In this document: piece by piece, positions 35,281-43,656 of the stretch
Layout of the letters: every line of letters starts with the position of its first letter
Position numbering within the stretch: position 1 is the first letter of the stretch
Position numbers and translations under genes: made by a program
Notes under the pieces: generated by a model
Database searches by the model: none
Told to the model about the DNA's origin: nothing
What the model saw: the letters and a program-made list of their open reading frames with translations, nothing else
NCBI RefSeq assembly: GCF_030811555.1
Contig: NZ_JAUSQZ010000001.1
Coordinates: 5,329,241-5,393,240 of the forward strand
DNA: 64,000 nt
Direction: 5' to 3'
Source of the DNA: Kineosporia succinea
GTDB taxonomy: Bacteria; Actinomycetota; Actinomycetes; Actinomycetales; Kineosporiaceae

Positions 35281-36703
35281 GGTGCTGATCATCGGCGGTG
35301 GCCCGGCCGGGATGGCCGCCGCCGCGGCCGCTCTCGAGGCCGGGGCCCGGGTGACTGTGCTCGAGGCCGGCTACGACCTGGGCGGGCAGTACTGGCGCCA
35401 CCTGGCCGACGGGCGCAGCGGCGCGAACGAGGCCGCGCTGCACCACGGCTGGGACACCTTCCTCGAGCTCAGGCGCACGATCACCGAGGGCTGCGACGTC
35501 GTGCTCGGGGCCCACGTCTGGGCCGTCGACCGCAACGACGACGCGCCGCCCCTCGTGCACGTCATGGTCGGCGCACCCGACGGCACCGACCGCGAACCGC
35601 GCACCTACGCGCCCGACCGGCTCGTCGTCGCGACCGGCGGCCAGGAGCGCACCCTCCCGTTCCCGGGCTGGGACCTGCCCGGCGTCTTCACCGCCGGTGC
35701 CGCCCAGGCCCTGGCCAAGGGCGAGCGGGTGGCGGTCGGGCAGCGGGTGCTGGTGGCCGGGGCCGGGCCGTTCCTGCTCCCCGTCGTCACCAGCCTGATC
35801 CAGACCGGCGCCACGGTCGTCGGCGTCGCCGAGGCCTCCGGCCCGCGGCGCCTGGCGCGAGGCTGGCTCCCGCGCCCCTGGGAACTGCTCGGCACCCGTT
35901 CCAAGGCGACCGAACTCGGTGGCTACGTGCAGGCGATGGCGCGCCACCGCGTCCCCTACTGGACCGGCCGCACCGTCGTCGAGGCCCACGGCACCGACCG
36001 GGTGCGGGCGGTCACACTGGCCGGACTCGATGACGACTGGACGCGCGTACCCGGCTCCGAGAGGGTGATCGAGGTCGACGCCGTCTGTGTCAGTCACGGT
36101 TTCGTCCCACGTACCGAGCTGGCCACCGCGGCCGGGTGCGCGGTTGACGAGAACGGTTTCGTGGTGGTCGATCACGAGCAGAGGACGACCGTTCCCGGCG
36201 TCTTCAGCGCGGGCGAGCTGACCGGGATCGGCGGAGCCGACCTCTCCCTCGCCGAGGGCGAGATCGCCGGGAGCGCCGCGGCCGGGCGACCACCGCGTCC
36301 GCAGGCCCTGGAAAAGCGCCGGCGGTACGCGACCTTCGCCAGCCGCATGCACGCCGCCCACGGCATCCGGCCGGGCTGGCAGACCTGGGCCACGCCGGAG
36401 ACCGTGCTGTGCCGCTGCGAGGACGTCACCGTCGGCGAGGTCCGCGACATCGCCGCGAAAACCGGTGCCCGCGGACTCCGTTCCCTCAAACTCACGACCC
36501 GGGCCGGTCTCGGGCCGTGCCAGGGCCGCACCTGCGGCCGCAACCTCGAGGACATCCTCGTCGTCGAGACGGGCGGCCTGATGCAGGCAGGCCGCACGTC
36601 GCACCGCCCCATCGCCACACCGGTCCGGCTCGGGGAACTGGCCGCGACCCTCACCCCCGCTCCCGCACCCGAACGTGCCCCTGATCGAGAGGACCATCCG
36701 TGA
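35273..36703 (+). CDS. FAD/NAD(P)-binding subunit with BFD-like [2Fe-2S] domain
   Basis: The protein has 476 residues. The Rossmann motif VLIIGGGPAGMAAAAAAL is at residues 3-20, a second nucleotide-binding segment VLVAGAGPFLLPV near residue 160, and a C-terminal BFD-like cluster domain with cysteines in VLCRCEDVT and GPCQGRTCGR. This is the HcnB/large-subunit type of heteromeric D-hydroxyproline or opine dehydrogenases, which passes electrons towards the respiratory chain. The start overlaps the ferredoxin-like gene by 8 bp, and the end overlaps the DapA-family gene by 4 bp. Confidence 0.87.
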   Translation: MAEVLIIGGGPAGMAAAAAALEAGARVTVLEAGYDLGGQYWRHLADGRSGANEAALHHGWDTFLELRRTITEGCDVVLGAHVWAVDRNDDAPPLVHVMVGAPDGTDREPRTYAPDRLVVATGGQERTLPFPGWDLPGVFTAGAAQALAKGERVAVGQRVLVAGAGPFLLPVVTSLIQTGATVVGVAEASGPRRLARGWLPRPWELLGTRSKATELGGYVQAMARHRVPYWTGRTVVEAHGTDRVRAVTLAGLDDDWTRVPGSERVIEVDAVCVSHGFVPRTELATAAGCAVDENGFVVVDHEQRTTVPGVFSAGELTGIGGADLSLAEGEIAGSAAAGRPPRPQALEKRRRYATFASRMHAAHGIRPGWQTWATPETVLCRCEDVTVGEVRDIAAKTGARGLRSLKLTTRAGLGPCQGRTCGRNLEDILVVETGGLMQAGRTSHRPIATPVRLGELAATLTPAPAPERAPDREDHP

Positions 36704-37617
36704 CCACCGACCTCCGTGGCGTCATCGTCGCCACCGCCCTTCCCTACAAAGAGAACCCCTCCGCCCCGGCCGGTCTCGAGGTCGACTACGACAAGTTCGC
36801 CGAGCACTGCGACTGGCTGATCAGCAACGGCTGCCGCGGTGTCGGCCCGAACGGCTCGCTCGGTGAGTACTCCTCGCTCACCGACGCCGAGCGCCGCAAG
36901 GTGATCCAGGTCGCGGTCGAGACCGTCGGCGACCGCGGCGTGGTCGTGGCCGGTGTGCACGGGCCGGGCTGGCACCAGGCGAGGCACTGGGCCGAGCTGG
37001 CCGCCGAAGACGGTGCGCACGGCGTGCTCTCGCTGCCGCCCACCATGTACCGGGCCTCGCCCGCGCAGGTGATCGAGCACTACGAGAAGATCGCCGAGGT
37101 CGGCCTGCCGGTGATGATCTACAACAACCCGATCGACACCAAGGTCGACCTGGTGCCGTCGCTGGTGGCCGAGATCGCCAAGATCCCGAACATCTCGGCG
37201 ATCAAGGAGTTCAGCGGCGACGTGCGCCGCGCGTTCGAGATCTCCGAGCTGTGCGACATCGACATCGTGGCCGGCGCCGACGACGTGCTGTTCGAGCTGA
37301 TGGTCGACGGTGCGGTGGGCTGGTTCGCGGGCTTCCCCAACACCTTCCCGCGCGAGTCGGTCGAGATCTACGACCACATGGTGGCCGGGCGCTACGATCA
37401 GGCCCGCGAGCTGTACCGGCACCTGGTCGCGGTGTTCCGCTGGGACTCGCGCGTGGAGTTCGTGCAGGCGATCAAGCTGGGCATGGAGATGGTCGGGCGT
37501 TACGGCGGCCCGTGCCGCCCGCCGCGGGGCCCGCTCACGCCGGAGCACACCGCGCAGGTGCGGGCCGACATGGAGCGCGCGATCGCGGGTATCGAGTCGT
37601 TGCGGGCCACGGCCTGA
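36700..37617 (+). CDS. DapA-family 1-pyrroline-4-hydroxy-2-carboxylate deaminase
   Basis: The protein has 305 residues of the class I aldolase/DHDPS fold. The Tyr region is MIYNNPIDTK and the Schiff-base Lys (about K169) lies in NISAIKEFSGD. The N-terminal VGPNGSLGEYSSLTDAER resembles the pyruvate-carboxylate-binding loop. In the hydroxyproline operon this family member is the deaminase that converts pyrroline-hydroxy-carboxylate to 2-oxoglutarate semialdehyde and ammonia. The assignment rests on operon position; sequence alone would also allow another DapA-like lyase. Confidence 0.83.
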   Translation: MTTDLRGVIVATALPYKENPSAPAGLEVDYDKFAEHCDWLISNGCRGVGPNGSLGEYSSLTDAERRKVIQVAVETVGDRGVVVAGVHGPGWHQARHWAELAAEDGAHGVLSLPPTMYRASPAQVIEHYEKIAEVGLPVMIYNNPIDTKVDLVPSLVAEIAKIPNISAIKEFSGDVRRAFEISELCDIDIVAGADDVLFELMVDGAVGWFAGFPNTFPRESVEIYDHMVAGRYDQARELYRHLVAVFRWDSRVEFVQAIKLGMEMVGRYGGPCRPPRGPLTPEHTAQVRADMERAIAGIESLRATA

Positions 37618-38618
37618 TGAGGTCGAAACGGCTCTTCACCGCGGTCGACTCGCACACCGAGGGCATGCCCACGCGGGTCGTCACCGGGGGAGTGGGGGTG
37701 ATCCCGGGCGCCACCATGAACGAGCGGCGCCTGCACTTCATCGCGGAGATGGATCACGTGCGCCGGTTCCTGGTGAACGAGCCGCGCGGGCACGCGGCGA
37801 TGAGCGGCGCGATCCTGCAGCCGCCCACCCGCCCGGACGCCGACTTCGGGGTGCTCTACATCGAGGTCTCCGGCTGCCTGCCGATGTGTGGGCACGGAAC
37901 CATCGGGGTGGCAACGGTTCTGGTGGAGACCGGCATGGTCGAGGTGATCGAGCCGGTCACCACGATCCGGCTCGACACCCCGGCCGGGCTGGTCGTCGCG
38001 AAGGTGGCCGTCAGTGACGGCCACGCCGACAGCGTGACCCTCGAGAACGTCCCCTCGTACTGCGAACGGCTCGACGAGACGATCGAGGTGCCCGGTCTCG
38101 GGGCCGTGCCCTACAGCCTGGCCTTCGGCGGGAACTTCTACGCCATGGTCGATCTCGACGCGGTGAACCTGCCGTTCGACCGGTCGCGACAGCAGGAGAT
38201 CCTGGGCGCGGGGCTGGCGATCATGAACGCGATCAACCTTCAGGCGCCGCCGAAGCATCCCCAGATCGAGGGTGTGAACCACTGCCACCACGTGGAATTC
38301 ATCGCCCCGGGCTCCGACGCGGTGCTGTCGCGGCACGCGATGGCCATCCATCCGGGCTGGTTCGACCGTTCGCCCTGTGGCACCGGAACGTCCGCCCGGA
38401 TGGCCGAGCTGCACGCGCGCGGTGAGCTGCCCCTGCACCAGGACTTCGTCAACGAGAGCTTCATCGGCAGCCGCTTCACCGGGCGGCTGATCGGCGAGAC
38501 CACCGTCGGCGGGCTGAAGGCCGTGCTGCCGACCATCACCGGACGGGCCTGGGTCACCGGCATCGGGCAGTACCTGCTCGACCCGAGCGACCCGTACCCG
38601 GAGGGTTTCGAGTTCTGA
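37617..38618 (+). CDS. 4-Hydroxyproline 2-epimerase (proline racemase family)
   Basis: The protein has 333 residues. ATG 37617 shares one base with the preceding stop (TGATG). Both catalytic cysteines are present: Cys91 in LPMCGHGTIGVAT and about Cys253 in DRSPCGTGTSARMAEL. Two cysteines point to a racemase/epimerase rather than a trans-3-hydroxyproline dehydratase, where the second is threonine. It should convert trans-4-hydroxy-L-proline to cis-4-hydroxy-D-proline, the substrate of the flavin complex encoded upstream. Confidence 0.9.
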   Translation: MRSKRLFTAVDSHTEGMPTRVVTGGVGVIPGATMNERRLHFIAEMDHVRRFLVNEPRGHAAMSGAILQPPTRPDADFGVLYIEVSGCLPMCGHGTIGVATVLVETGMVEVIEPVTTIRLDTPAGLVVAKVAVSDGHADSVTLENVPSYCERLDETIEVPGLGAVPYSLAFGGNFYAMVDLDAVNLPFDRSRQQEILGAGLAIMNAINLQAPPKHPQIEGVNHCHHVEFIAPGSDAVLSRHAMAIHPGWFDRSPCGTGTSARMAELHARGELPLHQDFVNESFIGSRFTGRLIGETTVGGLKAVLPTITGRAWVTGIGQYLLDPSDPYPEGFEF

Positions 38619-38630
38619 CATCGTGAGCAC

Positions 38631-40025
38631 ATGAGCAAGGACGACATGACCTCCCTCGACAAGGTACTGAGCGCGGCCGCGGCCGTCCCGCTGACCGGCG
38701 CCCGGGCGGCCACGCCGACCGACCGGGCGGGCTGGCTGGACGCCGCCGCCGACGCGCTCGACGCGGCGGCCGACGAGCTGATCCCGTTGGCGCACAGCGA
38801 GTCCCACCTGCCCACGGCCCGGCTCACCGGTGAGCTGAAGCGCACCACGTTCCAGGCCCGGCTGTTCGCCGACGCCCTGCGCACCGGTGCCCTCACGCCC
38901 AGCCGGGTCGACCCGCCGGAGGCGAACTGGGGCAGCGGTCCCCGGCCCGACCTGCGGCGCGGTGTGGTCCCGCTGGGGCCCGTGCTGGTGTTCGCCGCGA
39001 GCAACTTCCCGTTCGCGTTCAGCGTGTTCGGCGGTGACACGGTGTCGGCGCTGGCGGCCGGCTGCCCGGTCGTGGTGAAGGCGCACCCCGGGCATCCGGA
39101 ACTGTCACGGCGCACGGCCGCGCTGGTCGCGGACGTGCTGCCGGAGGGGATGTTCGCACTCGTCGAGGGCGTCGACCCCTCGCTCGCGGCGCTGCGTGAT
39201 TCCCGGATCAAGGCAGTCGGTTTCACCGGTTCCACCGCCGGTGGGCGGGCTCTGTACGACATCGCGGTCTCGCGTCCGGAGCCGATCCCGTTCTACGGCG
39301 AGCTCGGCAGCGTGAACCCGGTCGTGGTCACGCCCGAGGGCTGGGCCGAGCGCGGACCGGACATCGTCGCCGGCTGGCTCGACTCGCTGCTGCTCGGATC
39401 CGGCCAGTTCTGCACGAATCCGGGCCTGGTCTTCGTGCCCGACGCCGACTCCTTCCTGGCCTCGGTCTCCCTGGCCGAGCCCGGCCGGATGCTGAACTCC
39501 CGCCTGGAAGAGGGTTTCCGGGCGTCGACGGACGTGGTGGCCGGGTTGCTTGGGATCGTCGAGGCGGTCTCGGGGCCGGCGAACGAGCAGGGCGTGGCGG
39601 CGCGGGTCTTCCGCACCACCGTCGCGGAGCTCGACCCGAAGGCTCTGGAGACCGAGATGTTCGGCCCGGCCGGGCTGGTGGTCGAGTACGGGTCGGCGCA
39701 GGAGCTGGCGGACGCCCTGGGCACGGTTCCGGGGCAGCTCACCGGGTCGGTTCACGGCACGGCGACGGGGGACGCGGTGGCCGCCGAGGCGGTCGCGGCG
39801 CTGAGTTCCCGGGTCGGCCGGGTGCTCTACAACCAGTGGCCGACCGGCGTGAGCGTGAGTGCCGCGCAGCAGCACGGAGGCCCGTACCCCGCGTCCACCA
39901 GCCCGCTGACGACCTCGGTGGGGCTCGCCGCGATCGAGCGGTTCCAGCGGCCGGTCGCTTTCCAGGGGTTCCCCGAGAGCCTGCTGCCGGCCGAGCTGCG
40001 TACGGCGGACAGCCGGGGTGAGTAG
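38631..40025 (+). CDS. 2-Oxoglutarate-semialdehyde dehydrogenase
   Basis: The protein has 464 residues of the 2,5-dioxovalerate dehydrogenase class of ALDH, which is shorter and diverged at the N-terminus (SHLPTARLTGELKRTTFQ). FAASNFPFAFSVFGGDTVSALAAG is the class-specific cofactor region; the general base is the Glu in PFYGELGSVNP and the nucleophile is about Cys261 in GSGQFCTNPGL. It oxidises 2-oxoglutarate semialdehyde with NAD(P)+ to 2-oxoglutarate, completing the hydroxyproline pathway and feeding the TCA cycle. Confidence 0.9.
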   Translation: MSKDDMTSLDKVLSAAAAVPLTGARAATPTDRAGWLDAAADALDAAADELIPLAHSESHLPTARLTGELKRTTFQARLFADALRTGALTPSRVDPPEANWGSGPRPDLRRGVVPLGPVLVFAASNFPFAFSVFGGDTVSALAAGCPVVVKAHPGHPELSRRTAALVADVLPEGMFALVEGVDPSLAALRDSRIKAVGFTGSTAGGRALYDIAVSRPEPIPFYGELGSVNPVVVTPEGWAERGPDIVAGWLDSLLLGSGQFCTNPGLVFVPDADSFLASVSLAEPGRMLNSRLEEGFRASTDVVAGLLGIVEAVSGPANEQGVAARVFRTTVAELDPKALETEMFGPAGLVVEYGSAQELADALGTVPGQLTGSVHGTATGDAVAAEAVAALSSRVGRVLYNQWPTGVSVSAAQQHGGPYPASTSPLTTSVGLAAIERFQRPVAFQGFPESLLPAELRTADSRGE

Positions 40026-40059
40026 CATCGCTCGTCGGATGCTCGGGTCGGGAGGGTAA

Positions 40060-40725
40060 GTGACGTCGCACATCGGACCGGTCGCCGCGGGCTCGAGCCT
40101 GCGCGGGACGGTCGAGGAGGCCCTGGCCTCGGCGATCGTGTCCGGTGAGCTGGCCCCGGGCACGCTGCTGACCGCGCCCACGCTCGGGGCCCGCTTCGGG
40201 GTCTCGGCGACCCCGGTGCGCGAGGCGATGCTGAACCTGGCCAAGCGCGGGTTCGTCGAGACCGTGCGCAACAAGGGTTTCCGGGTCACGGACGTCAGCG
40301 AGCAGGACCTCTGGGAGATCGTGCGCATCCGGCAGCTGCTCGAGGTGCCCCCGATGCGCGACATCGCGCGCATCCTGCAGCCGTACGCCGCGGTCGAGCT
40401 GCGCGAGAAGGCCGCGCTGATCGTGAAGTCCGCAGCCTCGGCCGACATCCCGACCTACCTGGCCGCCGACGTCGACTTCCACCTGGCCCTGCTCCGGCTC
40501 ACCGGCAACGACCGCCTGGTCGAGCTGGTGCGCGACCTGCGTCAGCAGACCCGCATGGTGGGGTTGGCCAACCTGATCGGCTCGGACGAACTGGCCCGCT
40601 CGGCCGGCGAGCACCTGCAGCTGATGGACCTGCTCGAGGCCCGCGACGGCCGCGGCGCCGAACAGCTCATGCACTCGCACATCGAGCACGTGCTCGGCTG
40701 GTGGAGCGGACGCGACGAGGCCTGA
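40060..40725 (+). CDS. GntR-family (FCD) regulator of the hydroxyproline operon
   Basis: The protein has 221 residues and starts at GTG 40060 with GGGAGGG close by. The winged HTH includes LRGTVEEALASAIVSGELAPG, LGARFGVSATPVREAMLNLAKRGFVE. The FCD ligand domain follows, with DVDFHLALLRLTGNDRLVEL carrying the usual Asp/His metal-ligand positions and a second His in MHSHIEHVLGWW. Such regulators respond to pathway acids. As the last gene of the hydroxyproline cluster it is the probable local regulator, perhaps also of the importer operon. Confidence 0.87.
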   Translation: MTSHIGPVAAGSSLRGTVEEALASAIVSGELAPGTLLTAPTLGARFGVSATPVREAMLNLAKRGFVETVRNKGFRVTDVSEQDLWEIVRIRQLLEVPPMRDIARILQPYAAVELREKAALIVKSAASADIPTYLAADVDFHLALLRLTGNDRLVELVRDLRQQTRMVGLANLIGSDELARSAGEHLQLMDLLEARDGRGAEQLMHSHIEHVLGWWSGRDEA

Positions 40726-40741
40726 GAGCGCCCGGGTGGCC

Positions 40742-40922
40742 GTGCCGGGGCTGTCGGGACTGCCGGGGTGGGTGTGAGCGTGCCGGGGTTGCCGGGGTGG
40801 GTGTGAGCATGCCGGCGTTGCCGGGGTGGGTGTGAGCGTGCTGGGGCTGCCCGGGTGGGTGTGAGCGCGCCGGGATTGCCGGGGTGGGCGTGACCGCGCC
40901 GGGTCGTCCAGTGGGCCTGACC
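40742..40922. repeat. 29-bp imperfect tandem repeat
   Basis: Units starting at 40780, 40809, 40838 and 40867 share the pattern GTGCCGGGGTTG followed by CCGGGGTGGGTGTGAGC. A longer unit precedes them (40742-40779, with a 9-bp insertion) and a decayed one follows. The purine-rich strand is G-run rich and could form G-quadruplexes. Confidence 0.85.
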
Positions 40923-41016
40923 ACGCCAATTCGCTGGTGGGAATCTCGAATTCGCCATTCGGCTCACCTGGTCGCCCTGGTCGCCCCCGGTCCGCCTGAT
41001 CGATCCCGTTCACCCC

Positions 41017-41095
41017 GTCGACCCCGTCGACCCCGTCGACCCCGTCGACCCCGTCGACCCCGTCGACCCCGTCGACCCCGTCGACCCCGTCGACG
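41017..41095. repeat. 9-bp GTCGACCCC microsatellite-like array
   Basis: Eight perfect head-to-tail copies of GTCGACCCC (41017-41088) are followed by a variant unit. GTCGAC is itself a 6-bp palindrome. Because the unit is a multiple of three, it creates spurious VDP or GVD repeat frames on the two strands. Confidence 0.9.
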
Positions 41096-41116
41096 CCGTT
41101 CACCCCGTCGACCCCC

Positions 41117-41206
41117 GTCGACGCCGTCCACCCGGTCGACGCCGTCCACCCGGTCGACGCCGTCCACCCGGTCGACGCCGTTCACCCGGTCGACGCCGTT
41201 CACTGG
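41117..41206. repeat. 18-bp tandem repeat related to the 9-bp array
   Basis: About five copies of GTCGACGCCGTCCACCCG (starts 41117, 41135, 41153, 41171, 41189), the last two with GTTCACC variants. Each unit looks like two diverged 9-bp units, so the array probably arose from the neighbouring one. Confidence 0.85.
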
Positions 41207-41351
41207 TCGATCCCGGTCGACCCCGTCCACCTGGTCGATCCCGTCCACCCCGTCTGTCCCGATCCATCCCGTCGACCCCGTTGACCCCCGTCGACGCCGT
41301 CCGCCCGGTCGACCCTGGCACGCCCGGTCACTCCGGCTGGCCACGGCCCGA

Positions 41352-41400
41352 GAGCAGAACACCCCCCTATACCCAAGCGGTATAGGGGGGTGCTCTGCTC
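41352..41400. repeat. Dispersed palindrome, copy 2
   Basis: Arms 41352-41373 and 41379-41400 pair over 22 bp with one mismatch around the 5-nt loop CAAGC. The inner core CCCCCCTATACC/GGTATAGGGGGG is identical to copy 3. It lies about 630 bp after the GntR gene and about 550 bp before the transporter genes, so it is not positioned as a simple terminator. Confidence 0.9.
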
Positions 41401-41705
41401 CCGGAGACACGAGCGGCCCGTCGGCACCGGATCAGGTCACACCACCGGGCGGCGTCATCCGGCGCGCATGAAACAGGCGCTGATCCCGAGGGCGTGAGGT
41501 TGCACCACTCGCTCCGAGGCGCCCCACCGCTTGAGCGGGACCGACGCGCCCGGGGTGACCGACGCGTCCTCAAGCCGCCTGGAAAACCAGTGAAACTGCT
41601 GCCGAGTGCTCACTTTCGGTGAGATGACCGCGAAAGCGGGCCGTTCGCCGACGGAAACATTAATGGTTTGTAACTAGACCGCCCTCACCTCTTCACCTGC
41701 AAGGT

Positions 41706-41719
41706 GTGACATATTACTG
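41706..41719 (+). promoter_or_regulatory. 14-bp AT-rich element upstream of the peptide importer
   Basis: GTGACATATTACTG matches the element at 33790-33803 in 12 of 14 bases. If it is the promoter core here too, the importer mRNA has a leader of roughly 225 nt before GTG 41949. Confidence 0.45.
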
Positions 41720-41948
41720 TTCCACCCAGTGACCGGCATTACCCCATAAATCCCGGCACCTGTCGTGACCCGTGGGGCGCGCCTGACGGCCGCCCTCCTG
41801 CCCGGGCCTCACGTCCCGCCTGTCTCCCCACGTATCCCCGGCGTGGATCTTTCGCACCGCGAGAACGACTTTCGCTGATCTCGACGCAACGCGCACCGGC
41901 ACCGCCCCCTCGCGACCCGGTCCGCGTCATCCCGGAAGGCAGAACCCC

Positions 41949-43655
41949 GTGAAGAGAAGCACTCCCCGGACGGCCCTGGGCCTGGTGATGGCCTCGGCCC
42001 TCGCCCTGTCGGCCTGTTCCGGCGGCTCGGCCGGCGGCAGCACCAGCGGTGCGGGCGGCAGCAGCGAGACCCCGCGCAAGGGCGGCACCGTGCAGGTGCT
42101 GCAGAACGCCGACTTCTCGTACCTCGACCCGACCCGGGGCTGGGACGGCGGCGTCAACTCGTTCTACCGCCTCGTCTACCGCACGCTCGTCACCAAGGCC
42201 GCCAACGACGCGTCCGACCCCAACGCGATGGTGCCCGACCTGGCCGAGTCGCTCGGGAAGGTCTCCGACGACGGCAAGACCTGGACCTACACGCTGAAGG
42301 AGGGCGTCAAGTTCGACACCGGCGCCGCGATCACCTCCAAGGACGTGAAGTTCGGCATCAGCCGCAGCTGGGACCCCGAGATCGGCATCGGCTCGCCCTA
42401 TCTCAAGCAGGTCATCGACGCGCCGAAGGACTACGAGGGCCCCTACCGGTCCGGTGATCTCGACACCATCGAGACGCCCGACGACCGCACGATCGTCTTC
42501 CACCTGAAGGAAGCCTTCCCCGAGTTCGACGCCGTGCTGTCGATGCCGAGCGGCACGCCGTTCCCGGAGGGCACCGGCAAGGGCGACGAGTTCATCAACG
42601 ACATCGTCGCCTCCGGCCCCTACGACCTGGAGAAGTTCACGCCCGGCAGCGTGATCCAGCTGAAGCGCAACCCGGAGTGGGACGCCTCCACCGACGAGCA
42701 GCGCAAGGCCTACCCCGACAACTGGACCTTCACCATCGGCATCGACGGCGCCACGATCGACGAGCGCCTCATCGCCCAGCAGGGCAGCGACATCAACTCG
42801 ATGACCAGCGCCCCGAGCATCCAGACGGCGACCATCGCGCGTATCCAGACGCCCGCCCTGCAGCAGAGACTGGTCAAGAACCCGTCGACCTGCCTCACCT
42901 ACATGGGGCTGAACACCACCAAGAAGCCGCTGAACGACGTCAAGGTGCGTCAGGCGATCGAGTACGCGGTGGACAAGAGCAGCGTGCTGAACGCCGCCGG
43001 CGGAACGCAGTTCGCGACCGTGGCGAACACGATCATCCCGAGCACGGTCTCCGGTCACAAGGACTTCGACCTGTACCCGAGCGAGGGTGGCAAGGGCGAC
43101 GTCGAGAAGGCCAAGGCCCTGCTGGCCGAGGCCGGTCAGGACGGCGGGTTCGAGCTGACCCTCGACATCCGCGCGAACCCGGTGATGCAGCGCCAGGGCG
43201 AGGCGATCCAGCAGGCCCTGCAGAAGGTCGGCATCGACGTGAAGCTCAACGTCATCGACGTCTCGACCTACTACGAGACCATCGGCACCCCGTCGCAGCA
43301 GCACGACGCCGCGATCACCGGCTGGTGCCCGGACTGGAACTCCAGTGCCTCGACCTTCCTGCCGCCGCTGTTCGACGGCCGCAACATCTACGACAAGGGC
43401 AACTCGAACCTGGCCCAGCTCGACGACCAGGCCGTGAACGACGCGATCGACGCGGGCAAGAAGCTCACCGACATCGACGCGGCCAACACCGCCTGGGGCG
43501 CCCTCGACGAGCAGATCATGCAGCTCGCGCCGGTCGTGCCGCTGAACGTCGAGAACCGGCTCTACCTCCCGGGTGAGAACCTCGGCGGGTTCATCACCCC
43601 GAGCGGCGACATCGACTACACCATCATCGGGCTCAAGGACCCGTCGCGGGGCTGA
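41949..43655 (+). CDS. Peptide-type ABC transporter substrate-binding lipoprotein
   Basis: The protein has 568 residues and starts at GTG 41949, with SD GGAAGG upstream. The signal peptide ends in lipobox LSAC (Cys near residue 23), followed by a Ser/Gly linker and the SBP family 5 fold: GGTVQVLQNADFSYLDPTRGWD, MVPDLAESLGKVSDDGKTWTYTLKEGVKF, and the C-terminal lobe with VRQAIEYAVDKSSVLNAAGG. The family binds di- and oligopeptides, and sometimes glycans or glycopeptides. It leads a seven-gene overlapping operon with two permeases, two ATPases, a proline-specific peptidase and an arabinofuranosidase, so the cargo may be glycosylated proline-rich peptide. Confidence 0.9.
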   Translation: MKRSTPRTALGLVMASALALSACSGGSAGGSTSGAGGSSETPRKGGTVQVLQNADFSYLDPTRGWDGGVNSFYRLVYRTLVTKAANDASDPNAMVPDLAESLGKVSDDGKTWTYTLKEGVKFDTGAAITSKDVKFGISRSWDPEIGIGSPYLKQVIDAPKDYEGPYRSGDLDTIETPDDRTIVFHLKEAFPEFDAVLSMPSGTPFPEGTGKGDEFINDIVASGPYDLEKFTPGSVIQLKRNPEWDASTDEQRKAYPDNWTFTIGIDGATIDERLIAQQGSDINSMTSAPSIQTATIARIQTPALQQRLVKNPSTCLTYMGLNTTKKPLNDVKVRQAIEYAVDKSSVLNAAGGTQFATVANTIIPSTVSGHKDFDLYPSEGGKGDVEKAKALLAEAGQDGGFELTLDIRANPVMQRQGEAIQQALQKVGIDVKLNVIDVSTYYETIGTPSQQHDAAITGWCPDWNSSASTFLPPLFDGRNIYDKGNSNLAQLDDQAVNDAIDAGKKLTDIDAANTAWGALDEQIMQLAPVVPLNVENRLYLPGENLGGFITPSGDIDYTIIGLKDPSRG

Positions 43656-43656
43656 G

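Larger units (their letters stand above)
40726..41948. other. Gene-free 1.2-kb region with repeat arrays, palindrome and transporter leader
   Basis: I find no credible gene. In order: a 29-bp tandem array (40742-40922), a 9-bp GTCGACCCC array (41017-41095), an 18-bp array (41117-41206), degenerate GTCGA-rich sequence to about 41320, palindrome copy 2 (41352-41400), an AT-rich patch (41655-41690), the 14-bp promoter-like element (41706-41719) and about 230 bp of possible untranslated leader. Confidence 0.75.

Noticed and set aside
36700-37617. Dihydrodipicolinate synthase (lysine biosynthesis) as the call for this gene
   Set aside because: The fold is the same, but every neighbour belongs to hydroxyproline catabolism, where a DapA-family deaminase is the expected missing step.
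37617-38618. trans-3-Hydroxyproline dehydratase
   Set aside because: That activity goes with threonine at the second catalytic position; here both cysteines are present.
39739-41103. Minus-strand frame beginning with many GVD repeats
   Set aside because: The repeats come from the in-frame 9-bp array and the rest is antisense to the GntR and dehydrogenase genes.
40742-41206. Possible CRISPR array
   Set aside because: Units are directly adjacent with no unique spacers, and no cas gene is nearby; these are plain tandem repeats.
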